The notes under the pieces were generated by a model. It saw only the letters and a program-made list of their open reading frames with translations. It was not told where the DNA came from and did no database searches. Positions 33,641 through 41,586 of a stretch of 41,586 bases of DNA are shown one piece after another. Each line of letters begins with the position of its first letter. Within the stretch, counting starts at the first letter, position 1. A program made the translations under genes and the position numbers. The DNA lies in NCBI GenBank assembly GCA_947581755.1, contig CANPVN010000013.1, positions 1 through 41,586 on the forward strand. Direction: 5' to 3'. The stretch is from an uncultured Clostridia bacterium. Its GTDB lineage: Bacteria > Bacillota > Clostridia > Christensenellales > Pumilibacteraceae.

Positions 33641-36024
33641 TATTGTTCTCTCAAAACAGCGTTGAATTTATGGGACAAAGATTTAATAATATCATCTGTA
33701 ATTTTTGCGATTTCTTCATCGGTAAGAGTTCTTTCATAGGGCTGGATCTTTATCGAAAACGCCGCGCTGTATTTGCCTTCCGGTATGACCTCTCCTCGAT
33801 AAATATCGAACAAAACAACTTTTTCCACAAGTTTCCCGCCTACGGACTTTATTTCATTTAACATATCGCCGACCGAAACCTCATCCGAGACTACAAAGGC
33901 AAGATCTCTGTCAACAGAGTGATACTTGGGTAATTCTTTGTATTTAACTATATTTTCGCTGAAATCGATCTCCGACAAATAAAGTTCGAATAAAAATACA
34001 TTATTTTTTACTTTAAAGTTTTTGGCTACCTTCGGATGTATCTTTCCGAATCTTCCCGAAAGCTTTCCGTCAATAATAATATCCGCGCTTATCCCGGGAT
34101 GTAAATAATGCGCTTGCGAACGCGCAATGGTATAGTCCGCTCCGATAACCGACATAACAGACTCGACTATTCCTTTTAAGGCAAAGAATTCTTCGTTTTC
34201 GCCGTAAATACCGACGCATAATTCTTCCCTCTCGTAAGGCAAATCGTTTTCTGCGGCAAAAAAAGTTTTGGACTGTTCGAATAATCGCGCTTCGGTATTT
34301 TTCCTGCTCTGATTCAACGCTATCGTATTAAGCATGCTCGAGACAAGTTGAGTACGCATAACAGATTGCTCTTCGCCGAGAGGATTGCGAATTTTTACGA
34401 TATTCCGCAAATCACTGTCGTCGGGAACATTCAACATATCGCATGCTTTCTCGGAAATAAAAGAGAAATTGATAATTTCATAACAGCCGAGAGCGCACAA
34501 TCGTTGCTTTAATGTATTTATGAATTGATTTTCTTTGGATCTTGCTCCGACAGAAACCCGAGATGATGCCATTAAAGTCGAATCAAGTTTATCGTATCCG
34601 TAAAATCTTATTACTTCTTCTGCAATATCGGTATAATTATCTATATCTTCTCTATATAACGGTGCTTCGATTGTAAGCTTGTCATTTTGAGATTTTACAC
34701 TGAAATTCAATGATTTAAGTATTCTGACAATATCCTTTTGAGGAATTTCTATACCAAGCAGCGCCGAAATTTCTTTTGCCGAAGTCACTATATTTTTCTT
34801 CTCGGGCTTTAGCGTTGCGACATTCTGTACATAATCCGCTATTTTTCCGACATGCAACGAATAGAACAAATTCAGCGCTCGTTCTCTTCCGATATCTATA
34901 CTGTCATAATCGACGCCTCTCTCATATCGCAATGAAGAGTCCGACATAAGCCCGAGTTTTCTCGATGTATTCCTTATGGATTGTTTTGCAAATCTCGCGC
35001 TTTCAAGAAAAATTGCGCTTGTACGATCGTTTATTCCGCTATACTCGCCGCCCATGACTCCTGCTATCGCCAATGATTTTTTGTCATCGGCAATGACTAA
35101 CATATTCTCATCCAAAGAATATTCTTCTCCATTTAACGCTTTTATCTTTTCGTTTTTCAGTGCCTTCCTTACATGAATATTGCCTTCGATAAAAGAAATA
35201 TCAAACGCGTGCAAAGGTTGTCCGACTTCAAGTAAAACATAATTGGTAATATCGACGGCAACATTCTTGGGGCGTATTCCACACATAAGCAAGCGTTTCC
35301 TCATCCAATACGGAGACTTATCGTTTGTGACATTCGTTATAATTCTTCCTGTGTAGCGGGTGCAAATTTCGGGAGCGTCGATAAAAACTTTCGGAGTCTT
35401 TTCATTTGAGAATTTTTCACATTCATAATGTATATCGGGGGCTTTTACGGGTCTGTCCAATCCGACTGCTATTTCACGCGCAAGACCGTACACAGATTGA
35501 CAATCGGCGCGATTTGCGGTAACCGATATATCGAGAATGTATTCATCTATGCCGAGATATTTTTTGATGTCCTCTCCTATCGGAGCGTCTTTGGGCAAAA
35601 TCAATATTCCGTTGACTTCGGCTCCTGCTATTATATTATCGTCTATCCCGAGTTCGGAGCCCGAACAGAGCATTCCATAACTCATGACTCCCCTTAAAGG
35701 ACAAGCGGTAATATGCTTATCGGGAAGATCCGCGCCATCCAAAGCGACGGGAACCCTGTCTCCTTCCGATACATTGGAGGCTCCCGTAACTATTATGACA
35801 AGATCTTTTCGACCGACATCAAGTTCGCAAACTTTAAGCTTATCGGAATTTTCATTCGGGCGAATGGATTTTATTTCACCGACTACGACTTTATCGATAT
35901 TTTTGCCGAAATATATAACATCCTCAACTTCGAAACCTATATTTAAGAATTTATCTTCCAAAACTTCCAAAGGAATATCGCTTACATCAACAAATTCGTT
36001 TAACCAACTTATGGGTAATTTCAT
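33640..36024 (-). CDS. pheT: Phenylalanyl-tRNA synthetase beta subunit
   Basis: 794 residues: N-terminal tRNA-binding EMAP domain (VVVGEIKSIRPNENSDKLKV), B3/B4 editing region (YWMRKRLLMCGIRPKNVAVD), B5 domain, catalytic-like core (RYERGVDYD, RNPLGEEQSVMRTQL) and C-terminal anticodon-binding FDX-ACB domain (YHSVDRDLAFVV to KFNAVLREQ). Complete. Starts six bases after pheS and forms the heterotetramer with it. Confidence 0.97.
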   Translation of the reverse strand: MKLPISWLNEFVDVSDIPLEVLEDKFLNIGFEVEDVIYFGKNIDKVVVGEIKSIRPNENSDKLKVCELDVGRKDLVIIVTGASNVSEGDRVPVALDGADLPDKHITACPLRGVMSYGMLCSGSELGIDDNIIAGAEVNGILILPKDAPIGEDIKKYLGIDEYILDISVTANRADCQSVYGLAREIAVGLDRPVKAPDIHYECEKFSNEKTPKVFIDAPEICTRYTGRIITNVTNDKSPYWMRKRLLMCGIRPKNVAVDITNYVLLEVGQPLHAFDISFIEGNIHVRKALKNEKIKALNGEEYSLDENMLVIADDKKSLAIAGVMGGEYSGINDRTSAIFLESARFAKQSIRNTSRKLGLMSDSSLRYERGVDYDSIDIGRERALNLFYSLHVGKIADYVQNVATLKPEKKNIVTSAKEISALLGIEIPQKDIVRILKSLNFSVKSQNDKLTIEAPLYREDIDNYTDIAEEVIRFYGYDKLDSTLMASSRVSVGARSKENQFINTLKQRLCALGCYEIINFSFISEKACDMLNVPDDSDLRNIVKIRNPLGEEQSVMRTQLVSSMLNTIALNQSRKNTEARLFEQSKTFFAAENDLPYEREELCVGIYGENEEFFALKGIVESVMSVIGADYTIARSQAHYLHPGISADIIIDGKLSGRFGKIHPKVAKNFKVKNNVFLFELYLSEIDFSENIVKYKELPKYHSVDRDLAFVVSDEVSVGDMLNEIKSVGGKLVEKVVLFDIYRGEVIPEGKYSAAFSIKIQPYERTLTDEEIAKITDDIIKSLSHKFNAVLREQ

Positions 36025-36029
36025 AATTT

Positions 36030-37064
36030 TCAGTTCTCCTGATTGTTAAATTGTTTAAGGAATCTTATATCTCCCTCGAAAGGAACTCTGGCATCGGTAA
36101 TTCCGTGTATTATACTTGTTATTCTGTCAAGTCCCATTCCGAAGGCAAATCCCGAATATTCGTCGGGATCGATTCCGCAAGCGGAAAGCACATTTCTGTT
36201 AACCATTCCCGCTCCCAAAATTTCGATCCAACCCGTATTCTTGCAAATACGACAGCCTCTACCTCCGCAACCCGAACACGAAGCATCGACTTCGACGCTC
36301 GGTTCCGTAAAGGGGAAATAAGAAGGTCTGAATCTTATTTTGGTATTTTCATTGAAAAACTTCTTGGCAAAGGCTTCCAAAACACCTTTCAAATCACTCA
36401 TAGTAATGTTTTTGTCTACAACAAGTCCCTCGACTTGATGGAAACAAGGCGTATGAGTAGCGTCTACTTCATCGGGTCGATATACCCTTCCCGGAGACAA
36501 CATTTTAATCGGGGGTTTTTTCTTTTCCATCAATCGGACTTGTCCCGCGGAGGTTTGAGTTCTCAAAACAATATCATCTCTAATATAAAATGTGTCCTGA
36601 ATATCCCTTGAAGGATGATCGTGAGGAATGTTCAGCATATCAAAATTGTATTTAACAAATTCGATCTCGGGACTTGAACAAATTTCAAACCCCATAGAAA
36701 TAAAGAAATCTTCTATTTTCTGTCTTGTCAAATTCAGCGGATGAAGATTGCCCACTACCGAGGTCTTTGCGGGAATGGTTATATCGATTTTTTCTTTCAT
36801 GAGCCTTTGATGTTGCTCTTCATCCTCTGTTTTTTTCAACTTTGCCGTAATCTTTTCTTCCAACGCTTCACGCGCTTCGTTGACGGCCTTGCCCATAAGC
36901 GGTCTTTGCGATTCCGGCACATCTTTTAACTGCTTCATAAGAGAAGTCAATTCTCCGTTTTTTCCGAAAAGTTTGACTTTGAGTTCTATTAAATCTCCCG
37001 ATGTTTCGGCTTTGTCTATTTCGGAAATATAAAGTTTGACAATTCCTTCTATCTTCTTTTCCAT
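36030..37064 (-). CDS. pheS: Phenylalanyl-tRNA synthetase alpha subunit
   Basis: 344 residues: N-terminal coiled coil, then the class II core with DTFYIRDDIVLRTQTSAGQVR, motif 2 RFRPSYFPFTEPSVEVD and motif 3 GFAFGMGLDRITSI. A Cys cluster SCSGCGGRGCRICKNTGW sits in the insertion of the core and may bind zinc, as seen in many Clostridia. GGAGG precedes the ATG. Expression is expected to depend on the T-box leader directly upstream. Confidence 0.97.
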   Translation of the reverse strand: MEKKIEGIVKLYISEIDKAETSGDLIELKVKLFGKNGELTSLMKQLKDVPESQRPLMGKAVNEAREALEEKITAKLKKTEDEEQHQRLMKEKIDITIPAKTSVVGNLHPLNLTRQKIEDFFISMGFEICSSPEIEFVKYNFDMLNIPHDHPSRDIQDTFYIRDDIVLRTQTSAGQVRLMEKKKPPIKMLSPGRVYRPDEVDATHTPCFHQVEGLVVDKNITMSDLKGVLEAFAKKFFNENTKIRFRPSYFPFTEPSVEVDASCSGCGGRGCRICKNTGWIEILGAGMVNRNVLSACGIDPDEYSGFAFGMGLDRITSIIHGITDARVPFEGDIRFLKQFNNQEN

Positions 37065-37069
37065 GTTTC

Positions 37070-37300
37070 CTCCAAAAAATAAAAAGTCCTAAAGCAAAAA
37101 CTTTAGGACGCCTGTCATTAGCGTGGTACCACCTAAATTCATTGCAATAATGCAATCTCATTCAATGCTGTTACGGAGCAACCGCATCTGCCTACTTATC
37201 AGCAGTGAGCTATTATGGTGAATATCTTTTCCGCGCGCATCCTCTCAGCTATAAGATGCTCTCTGTCATTTGCGGATATCTTGTGCCATCGTCATCGCTT
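37070..37300 (-). promoter_or_regulatory. T-box riboswitch sensing uncharged tRNA-Phe
   Basis: On the minus strand, the conserved T-box AGGTGGTACCACGC (37134-37121) precedes the terminator GTCCTAAAG/CTTTAGGAC (37109-37086) with its T run. Upstream are the stem I elements (AGAGAG-like K-turn region, AGTAGGC) and a plausible specifier UUC, a Phe codon, followed by A (37222-37220). Uncharged tRNA-Phe would stabilise the antiterminator and switch on pheS and the genes behind it. Confidence 0.88.
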
Positions 37301-37306
37301 TTATTG

Positions 37307-37336
37307 ATTATAACATATTTGCAATAATAAAAGCAA
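37307..37336 (-). promoter_or_regulatory. Promoter of the T-box/pheST operon
   Basis: TTGCTT (37336-37331), an 18-bp spacer and TATAAT (37312-37307), placing the transcript start at about 37300, just at the base of stem I of the T-box. Confidence 0.7.
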
Positions 37337-37342
37337 GCAATT

Positions 37343-38002
37343 TTAAGGTATTAAGTTCATCATTTCATCAAGCGACGGAGAATTTAAATATGTATCCGGA
37401 ACCTTGCCTACTATTATATTTTCGCACAAGACAACATCGGTCACCGTTTGAATCGTCGCGTTTGCTCCCGGCATAATAACGCTTACATCGCTTGTTATTT
37501 CAATAATAATGGTATGCTTCGTTTGGTTTATTCCAGCTTCCGAAAATTGTGAATAAAATTTGGATTCCGCCGTTCCCACAGGTAAAGCCTTGATTTTAAT
37601 CGACGGACCCTTGCCCGACAAAAACATTATTCCCGATAACGAACCTATGGGAACCTCTATACCCTGTTCTCCCAAAGAGGAAATATTACTCTGCGCCAAA
37701 ACAACGGTTCTTCTCGCAATGCTGTTTATAAGCGCGGAATTTGTCTGAATTAAAGTAACATCTCCGTTGTTGTCCTTTGTGATATTTATTATATCGGCAT
37801 AACTTATTTGTTCGGACATTATCTTGCCCGCCGCCGTATTTACCGCAACGGTAGTCATGGCGCGCACTTGATCTTCGGCTATGGTCTTTATAACGGGATT
37901 TACATTCTCCGTAAAAAAGACAATAATCAAAACGCTTACAATAAGAATGGCGCATAACGCTATTTTTATCTTAACAGAGCTTTTCCATTCTTTTTTTCGC
38001 AT
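37343..38002 (-). CDS. yunB: Sporulation protein YunB
   Basis: 219 residues from the ATG at 38002, with AAGGTG seven bases upstream (an in-frame GTG three codons earlier overlaps that site). One N-terminal membrane helix (IKIALCAILIVSVLIIVFFT), then an ectodomain with the YunB pattern NSALINSIARRTV, VPIGSLSGIMFLSGKGPSI, HTIIIEITSDVSVIMPG and VPDTYL. In Bacillus subtilis YunB is made in the mother cell and its loss affects spore formation; its biochemistry is unknown. Fits with the spoVA genes alongside. Confidence 0.9.
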   Translation of the reverse strand: MRKKEWKSSVKIKIALCAILIVSVLIIVFFTENVNPVIKTIAEDQVRAMTTVAVNTAAGKIMSEQISYADIINITKDNNGDVTLIQTNSALINSIARRTVVLAQSNISSLGEQGIEVPIGSLSGIMFLSGKGPSIKIKALPVGTAESKFYSQFSEAGINQTKHTIIIEITSDVSVIMPGANATIQTVTDVVLCENIIVGKVPDTYLNSPSLDEMMNLIP

Positions 38003-38097
38003 ATACCGCACCTTAAAGAAAAACGCTTTGATTATATATATGCAATTTGTATAAATTATTTTACTTTTAATTTATCGCACGGAAAAACAAAGAGATA

Positions 38098-38472
38098 TTA
38101 CTGTTTTGATTTGGATGAAAAGATTAAGGTTACCAAATAACTTGCCATTATCGCCACGCCTATTCCGAAAGCCGTTTCCATAAGTCCGCCTGCAAAGGCG
38201 CCCAAAAATCCGTATTTCGCAGTGGCTTTTATTGCGCCTCTTGTCAAGGCGGCTCCGAACCCGATAATAGGCACGCTTATACCCGCTTGCGCAAATTTAT
38301 TTATGGGATCGTAAATCCCTATTCCTTCCAGCAATATTCCTATAATAAGAAAAATCACGAGAATCCTCGCCGGAGTCAATTTCGTTTTTATAATTAAAAT
38401 TTGTGCGAGCGCGCAAATCGCTCCTCCGACGACAAAGACTATGGGATATGCAATTAATTTTTCCAATAACAT
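38098..38472 (-). CDS. spoVAE: Stage V sporulation protein AE (SpoVAE)
   Basis: 124 residues with about four membrane helices and the family segments GIGIYDPINKFAQAGISVPI and GFGAALTRGAIKA. Part of the spore inner-membrane channel that moves dipicolinic acid. Overlaps spoVAD by 19 bases; GGAG precedes the start. Confidence 0.95.
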   Translation of the reverse strand: MLLEKLIAYPIVFVVGGAICALAQILIIKTKLTPARILVIFLIIGILLEGIGIYDPINKFAQAGISVPIIGFGAALTRGAIKATAKYGFLGAFAGGLMETAFGIGVAIMASYLVTLIFSSKSKQ

Positions 38473-39572
38473 AAATCATCTCCGTTGTTTTCTATTATTA
38501 CTCCATGACTTATACATGGAATGGTCTCACCTTGATAACAGCTCGTTGAACTCATCAAAGCGCCTGTAGCAAAATACGCTACCTTATTATAAACGCCTTC
38601 TTTCATTTTGGATAATATGAATGAGTTAAATACCGAAGCGCTGCAAGCGCTGCCGCTACCGCCTTGATAACAATTTTGATCTAAACTGAAAATCGAGGCT
38701 CCGCAGTCTATATAATTTTTACCAAGTTCAAAGCCTTGTTCTCGCATTAAATCTCTTAAAATATCGGAACCGAGTTTTCCCAAGTCGCCCGTCACAATCA
38801 AATCATAGTCTTTTGGCTCGGTTTCCGTTTGTGCAAATAAGGTCAATAAGGAATCTGCAGCAGCGGGAGCCATTGCCGCTCCCATATTATTCAAGTCATT
38901 TGTTCCGAAGTCCACAACTTTACCCACAAGCGCTTTCGTTATAACTGGTCCCTCACCCTCTGTGGACAAAACGCTGGATCCCGCGCCCGTAACCGTCCAC
39001 TGCGCATAAGGCGGCTTTTGACACCCGTATTCCAAAGGATAACGATATGTTCTTTCCGCCGTTGCGAAATGACTTGCGGTAGCGCAAACTATATTTTTAA
39101 AATGTCCCGCGCTGAGTAAAGACGACGCAATAGTCAAACATTCCGTCATAGTGGAACAGGCGCTGTACATACCGAAATAAGGAATATTCAAATCTCTTGC
39201 CACATAACTCGAAGAAGTAATTTGATTCAATAGATCGCCCGCAATCATTAAGTCTATATCCGAAATATTCAAACCTGCATCAGACACGGCGCCGATAATG
39301 GCATTCTCCAACATTTTGGCTTCGCCAAATTCAAAAGTCTTTTCTCCCAACTTATCATCTTGCTCGACTTTGGCGAAATATTTGCCGAACGGTCCTTGAG
39401 ATTCTTTTTTGCCCACTATCGACATTCTTCCGATTATATGCGGAGGACAGTCAAATACAAGAAGTTGTGAATTTTGTTGAGCAATTTTTTTATTCGGATT
39501 TATTTTTTTATTTGTTTGAAAGCCTATTTTTTCTTGGCTCTTGGATCTGTAAATAGTATTGACAGTACTCAC
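38454..39572 (-). CDS. spoVAD: Stage V sporulation protein AD (SpoVAD)
   Basis: 372 residues with a thiolase-like fold; binds dipicolinic acid on the channel. Signatures: IIGRMSIVGKKESQGPFGKYF, YSACSTMTE, ATASHFATAERTYRYPLEYG, SCYQGETIPCISHGV. The frame is open far upstream, but I place the start at the GTG 39572 because it overlaps the spoVAC stop as GTGA and begins about 50 residues before the first conserved block. The resulting N terminus is longer than in Bacillus and rich in Lys, Asn and Gln, so a later start is possible. Confidence 0.92.
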   Translation of the reverse strand: MSTVNTIYRSKSQEKIGFQTNKKINPNKKIAQQNSQLLVFDCPPHIIGRMSIVGKKESQGPFGKYFAKVEQDDKLGEKTFEFGEAKMLENAIIGAVSDAGLNISDIDLMIAGDLLNQITSSSYVARDLNIPYFGMYSACSTMTECLTIASSLLSAGHFKNIVCATASHFATAERTYRYPLEYGCQKPPYAQWTVTGAGSSVLSTEGEGPVITKALVGKVVDFGTNDLNNMGAAMAPAAADSLLTLFAQTETEPKDYDLIVTGDLGKLGSDILRDLMREQGFELGKNYIDCGASIFSLDQNCYQGGSGSACSASVFNSFILSKMKEGVYNKVAYFATGALMSSTSCYQGETIPCISHGVIIENNGDDLCYWKN

Positions 39573-40048
39573 CCTATCACCCCCATGGCAAAATAATAAA
39601 TAAGCGCAACGACGGACGACCATACTACACCGTTTACAATCACGGGTCCGACTACCGAAAACAATTTTACACTTGTACCTAAAATCAAACCTTCGGTTTT
39701 GAATTCCATCGACGCGCTCGCCATTGCGTTGGCAAATCCCGTTATGGGCAAGAAAGAACCGGCTCCGCCTTTTCTTCCTATGGCGTCGTAAAATCCGAGA
39801 CCTGTAAACAATATGGCAATCGTTATAAGAGTTATGGAACTTAGATTGACAATAAATTTTTCTCCCAAATCGGGAAAAATCAGTCTGTAGATATCGCCAA
39901 AAAGTTGTCCTATCGTACAAGTAAGACCGCCTACCCAAAAAGCATTAAATAAGGATTTTATAAAGGCGCTCGAAGGAGTAACCGCTTTAACATATTTATT
40001 ATAACGCTTATTTCTTTCCCGAACCTTTGTATCTGCATTATTTGCCAT
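39569..40048 (-). CDS. spoVAC: Stage V sporulation protein AC (SpoVAC)
   Basis: 159 residues, a basic N terminus and about four or five membrane helices with AFWVGGLTCTIGQL, GLGFYDAIGRKGGAGSFLPITGFANAM and EFKTEGLILGTSVKLFSVVGPVI, the SpoVAC pattern. It is the mechanosensitive channel subunit for dipicolinic acid. AAGGAG lies 13 bases upstream inside a small overlapping frame. Confidence 0.96.
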   Translation of the reverse strand: MANNADTKVRERNKRYNKYVKAVTPSSAFIKSLFNAFWVGGLTCTIGQLFGDIYRLIFPDLGEKFIVNLSSITLITIAILFTGLGFYDAIGRKGGAGSFLPITGFANAMASASMEFKTEGLILGTSVKLFSVVGPVIVNGVVWSSVVALIYYFAMGVIG

Positions 40049-40130
40049 CGTTGTGTTTTATCTCCTTGATTCTGATTTCATGCTCTTCGATATTTTTATA
40101 AGGATCACAATTTAACTCTCGTCTCTTCAT
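40038..40130 (-). CDS. Possible 30-residue leader protein of the spoVA operon
   Basis: MKRRELNCDPYKNIEEHEIR continues for ten more charged residues and stops just inside spoVAC, so the two would be translationally coupled. GAGG stands eight bases before its ATG. It begins just downstream of a sigma-G-like promoter. Too short to assign; it could be an unannotated small protein or simply a coupling device. Confidence 0.4.
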   Translation of the reverse strand: MKRRELNCDPYKNIEEHEIRIKEIKHNDGK

Positions 40131-40169
40131 TTCAAATACCTCGCTTTTATTTTGGCTAAACTCATCTTT

Positions 40170-40198
40170 GATTATGTATTTTTTTGTAAATTACATTC
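40170..40198 (-). promoter_or_regulatory. Sigma-G-like promoter of the spoVA operon
   Basis: On the minus strand GAATG (40198-40194), a 17-bp spacer and CATAATC (40176-40170) match the forespore sigma-G consensus (GHATR, CATNHTA) except the last base. spoVA is a classical sigma-G operon. Confidence 0.55.
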
Positions 40199-40255
40199 GA
40201 CGACTATTTGCTTAAAAATAAAGTAAATTTGAATCCGACATTTTTGCCAAAAGTG

Positions 40256-40284
40256 TTGCTTTTTTGCTGAAAATGGTTTATAAT
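40256..40284 (+). promoter_or_regulatory. Sigma-A promoter of the membrane-anchored protein gene
   Basis: TTGCTT (40256-40261), a 17-bp spacer and TATAAT (40279-40284), 37 bp before the start codon. Divergent from the spoVA promoter. Confidence 0.7.
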
Positions 40285-40321
40285 AGAAATTAAGTTTTTA
40301 CTTTTCAAGGATAAAAGTATT

Positions 40322-41200
40322 ATGAGTAAAAAATTTATTAAAAGCACAATTCTCATATTGACGATTATTTTTATTGCGTCATTGGCGATACTTATATATG
40401 ATTTTACAATATTGATATCTCTTGACGACAACGCGCCCGCCCCGCTGCCGGAAACGAATACCGAATTGCTGCCCCCTCCGCCGATAGAACAACCGATAGA
40501 TAAAACACCCGAAGATTACACTCCGCTGGAAAATCTTGCGATAGCGTCGGATAAAATCAAGAAAGCGGGAATATATAGAACGGAAACAAGCGGCACAGTC
40601 ACCGCCTTGGGAAATATTTACCAGCAAAAAGTCAAGACATATAAAAAAGTTTATAATAACGAATGTTTTGTCCAAAGCGCATCATTCTCTTCTATCAAAA
40701 AAACAGCCGAGCAACAATACTTTAACGGCGCGGAAATTTTATACAAAAAAGGCTCGGATATAGACAAGGACTGTAATGTCAGAACTTGGGATACAACAAA
40801 AACTTACTTAAAAGAAGATTTCTTACGTGATTATGGTTGCGAACCGTTTGCCATTACAAAATATATGATCAACGACCAAACCATAAAATCTTCGGATATG
40901 AGTAAGGACGAAAGCGGCAATTACTTATTGACATTCGAATTGACCGATTTCGAAAACTCTGCGGCAAACATGATTCGAGAAATCAAGACGCAATCCGGAG
41001 CAAAAGAATATCCCTCTTTCGACCAAATAAAAATAACGGTTACAATGGATTCGGATTGGACTGTAATTAAAATCCAAACAGAGGAAAATTACAAAATTAA
41101 AATGTTTATCTCTCTGACTTGCTCTACTCTATTCGAAGAAGTTTTTTCAAATATAGGAAATACTCAAATGACTATAAATGAAAAAGAATATTTCAATTAG
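40322..41200 (+). CDS. Membrane-anchored extracytoplasmic protein of unknown function
   Basis: 292 residues: an N-terminal helix (about 7-33, STILILTIIFIASLAILIYD), a Pro-rich linker (LPPPPIEQPIDKTP), then an about 230-residue soluble domain with alternating strands (AGIYRTETSGTVTALGNIYQ, NYLLTFELTDFENSAANMI, FDQIKITVTMDSDWTVIKIQ). The pattern is reminiscent of LolA/LppX-type lipid-binding or DUF-type lipoprotein domains, but I cannot assign a family. No lipobox. AAGGA lies 11 bases before the ATG. Single gene followed by strong hairpins. Confidence 0.75.
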   Translation: MSKKFIKSTILILTIIFIASLAILIYDFTILISLDDNAPAPLPETNTELLPPPPIEQPIDKTPEDYTPLENLAIASDKIKKAGIYRTETSGTVTALGNIYQQKVKTYKKVYNNECFVQSASFSSIKKTAEQQYFNGAEILYKKGSDIDKDCNVRTWDTTKTYLKEDFLRDYGCEPFAITKYMINDQTIKSSDMSKDESGNYLLTFELTDFENSAANMIREIKTQSGAKEYPSFDQIKITVTMDSDWTVIKIQTEENYKIKMFISLTCSTLFEEVFSNIGNTQMTINEKEYFN

Positions 41201-41215
41201 CCTTTTTGAATTATC

Positions 41216-41287
41216 ATGGGTTGCCATATTAAGCGGCAACCCATTTATATTACAAAAAACAGTCCATCGAAAAAATGGACTGTTTTT
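41216..41287 (+). terminator. Double hairpin terminator
   Basis: First a perfect 10-bp stem ATGGGTTGCC / GGCAACCCAT (41216-41244), then AAAAACAGTCCAT / ATGGACTGTTTTT (41255-41287), a 13-bp stem with flanking A and T runs that can work in both directions. The following stretch 41288-41463 holds no gene that I can support. Confidence 0.82.
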
Positions 41288-41463
41288 AGTTAAAAATAAA
41301 ATTTCGTTTTAAAGCGATACCGAATATAACAAATTCACTATGTCATATTCCTCTGCAAAACTGTAGTTTTTAGATCGAATAATATCTTTGAACTAACAAC
41401 CGACTTTCCTTTTTTTTTGATTGTCTTGTCAACGACAGAAAAGAAATAAAACAAAGGAGTATT

Positions 41464-41586
41464 TTATGCGACGTTCGTTGATGAAAATTTGAATTTCAGT
41501 AAGGATAAGAATTCGGAAGTGGTTAAACCCTTCTCTTCTGAGTAGATTTCTACGTCGAAATAGTTGTTTATGTTTTTGAGTTTGCC
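41464..41586 (-). CDS. 3' end of an unknown gene (cut by window end)
   Basis: An open frame runs in from the right edge for 40 codons to a TAA at 41464, encoding NYFDVEIYSEEKGLTTSEF and a Ser/Lys/Phe tail. Codon choice looks like coding sequence, but the piece is too short to be sure and no family is recognised. Confidence 0.35.
   Translation of the reverse strand, partial: GKLKNINNYFDVEIYSEEKGLTTSEFLSLLKFKFSSTNVA

Noticed and set aside
38454..39938. Long upstream extension of spoVAD
   Set aside because: The extension lies inside spoVAC in another frame and its translation is rich in Arg, Cys and Tyr with no family match; the GTG at 39572 overlapping the spoVAC stop is the sensible start.
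41446..41492. AAAGGAG followed by ATG on the plus strand near the window end
   Set aside because: The frame closes after eight codons and overlaps the stop of the minus-strand partial frame; no product can be supported.

Overview
The window comes from a low-GC, endospore-forming Firmicute (Clostridia-like). The evidence is a spoVAC-spoVAD-spoVAE cluster plus yunB, a T-box ahead of pheST, a MutS/MutL pair with an endonuclease-type MutL, and a ThiI without a rhodanese domain. I cannot place the species.

Layout. (1) 1-3.9 kb is accessory DNA: the 3' end of a BspA-type leucine-rich-repeat gene, a truncated DUF2971-like fragment, a PadR-type regulator with acidic tandem repeats and four membrane helices, and a NERD-domain protein. 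(2) 3.9-15.6 kb is an integrated filamentous-phage (inovirus-like) element. Between two 169-bp direct repeats lie a YefM/YoeB-type toxin-antitoxin pair, a small probable ssDNA-binding protein, a long hairpin-rich non-coding region with iterons, an XRE repressor with paired operators, a cassette of membrane-anchored proteins with cysteine-rich and Ig-like parts, two very small membrane proteins, a Zot-like assembly ATPase and a HUH replication initiator. No integrase lies between the repeats. (3) 15.6-16.8 kb carries a XerS-like tyrosine recombinase gene. A near-palindromic 28-bp site built like dif (11+6+11) lies just upstream of it, and both copies of the direct repeat end at the last base of the 6-bp centre of that site. 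(4) 16.8-41.6 kb is a conserved chromosomal block: a methionine-gamma-lyase-family gene, miaA, mutL, mutS and miaB; a class A penicillin-binding protein; thiI, a cysteine desulfurase, mutS2, a U32 protein, pheT and pheS behind a T-box; yunB; the spoVA genes; and a membrane-anchored protein of unknown function.

Working model (inference): a filamentous phage of about 11.5 kb uses the host XerS-like recombinase and its dif site to integrate, as CTX phage uses XerC/XerD. It entered a site that already held the right end of an earlier related phage, of which only the rep tail remains. The XRE repressor probably binds TTCAG-N5-CTGAA sites that overlap both rightward phage promoters and so controls replication and virion genes together. 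The virion cassette differs from classical inoviruses: the large surface proteins share Ig-like modules and an identical style of C-terminal end, and the Zot-like ATPase has its membrane segments at the N terminus.
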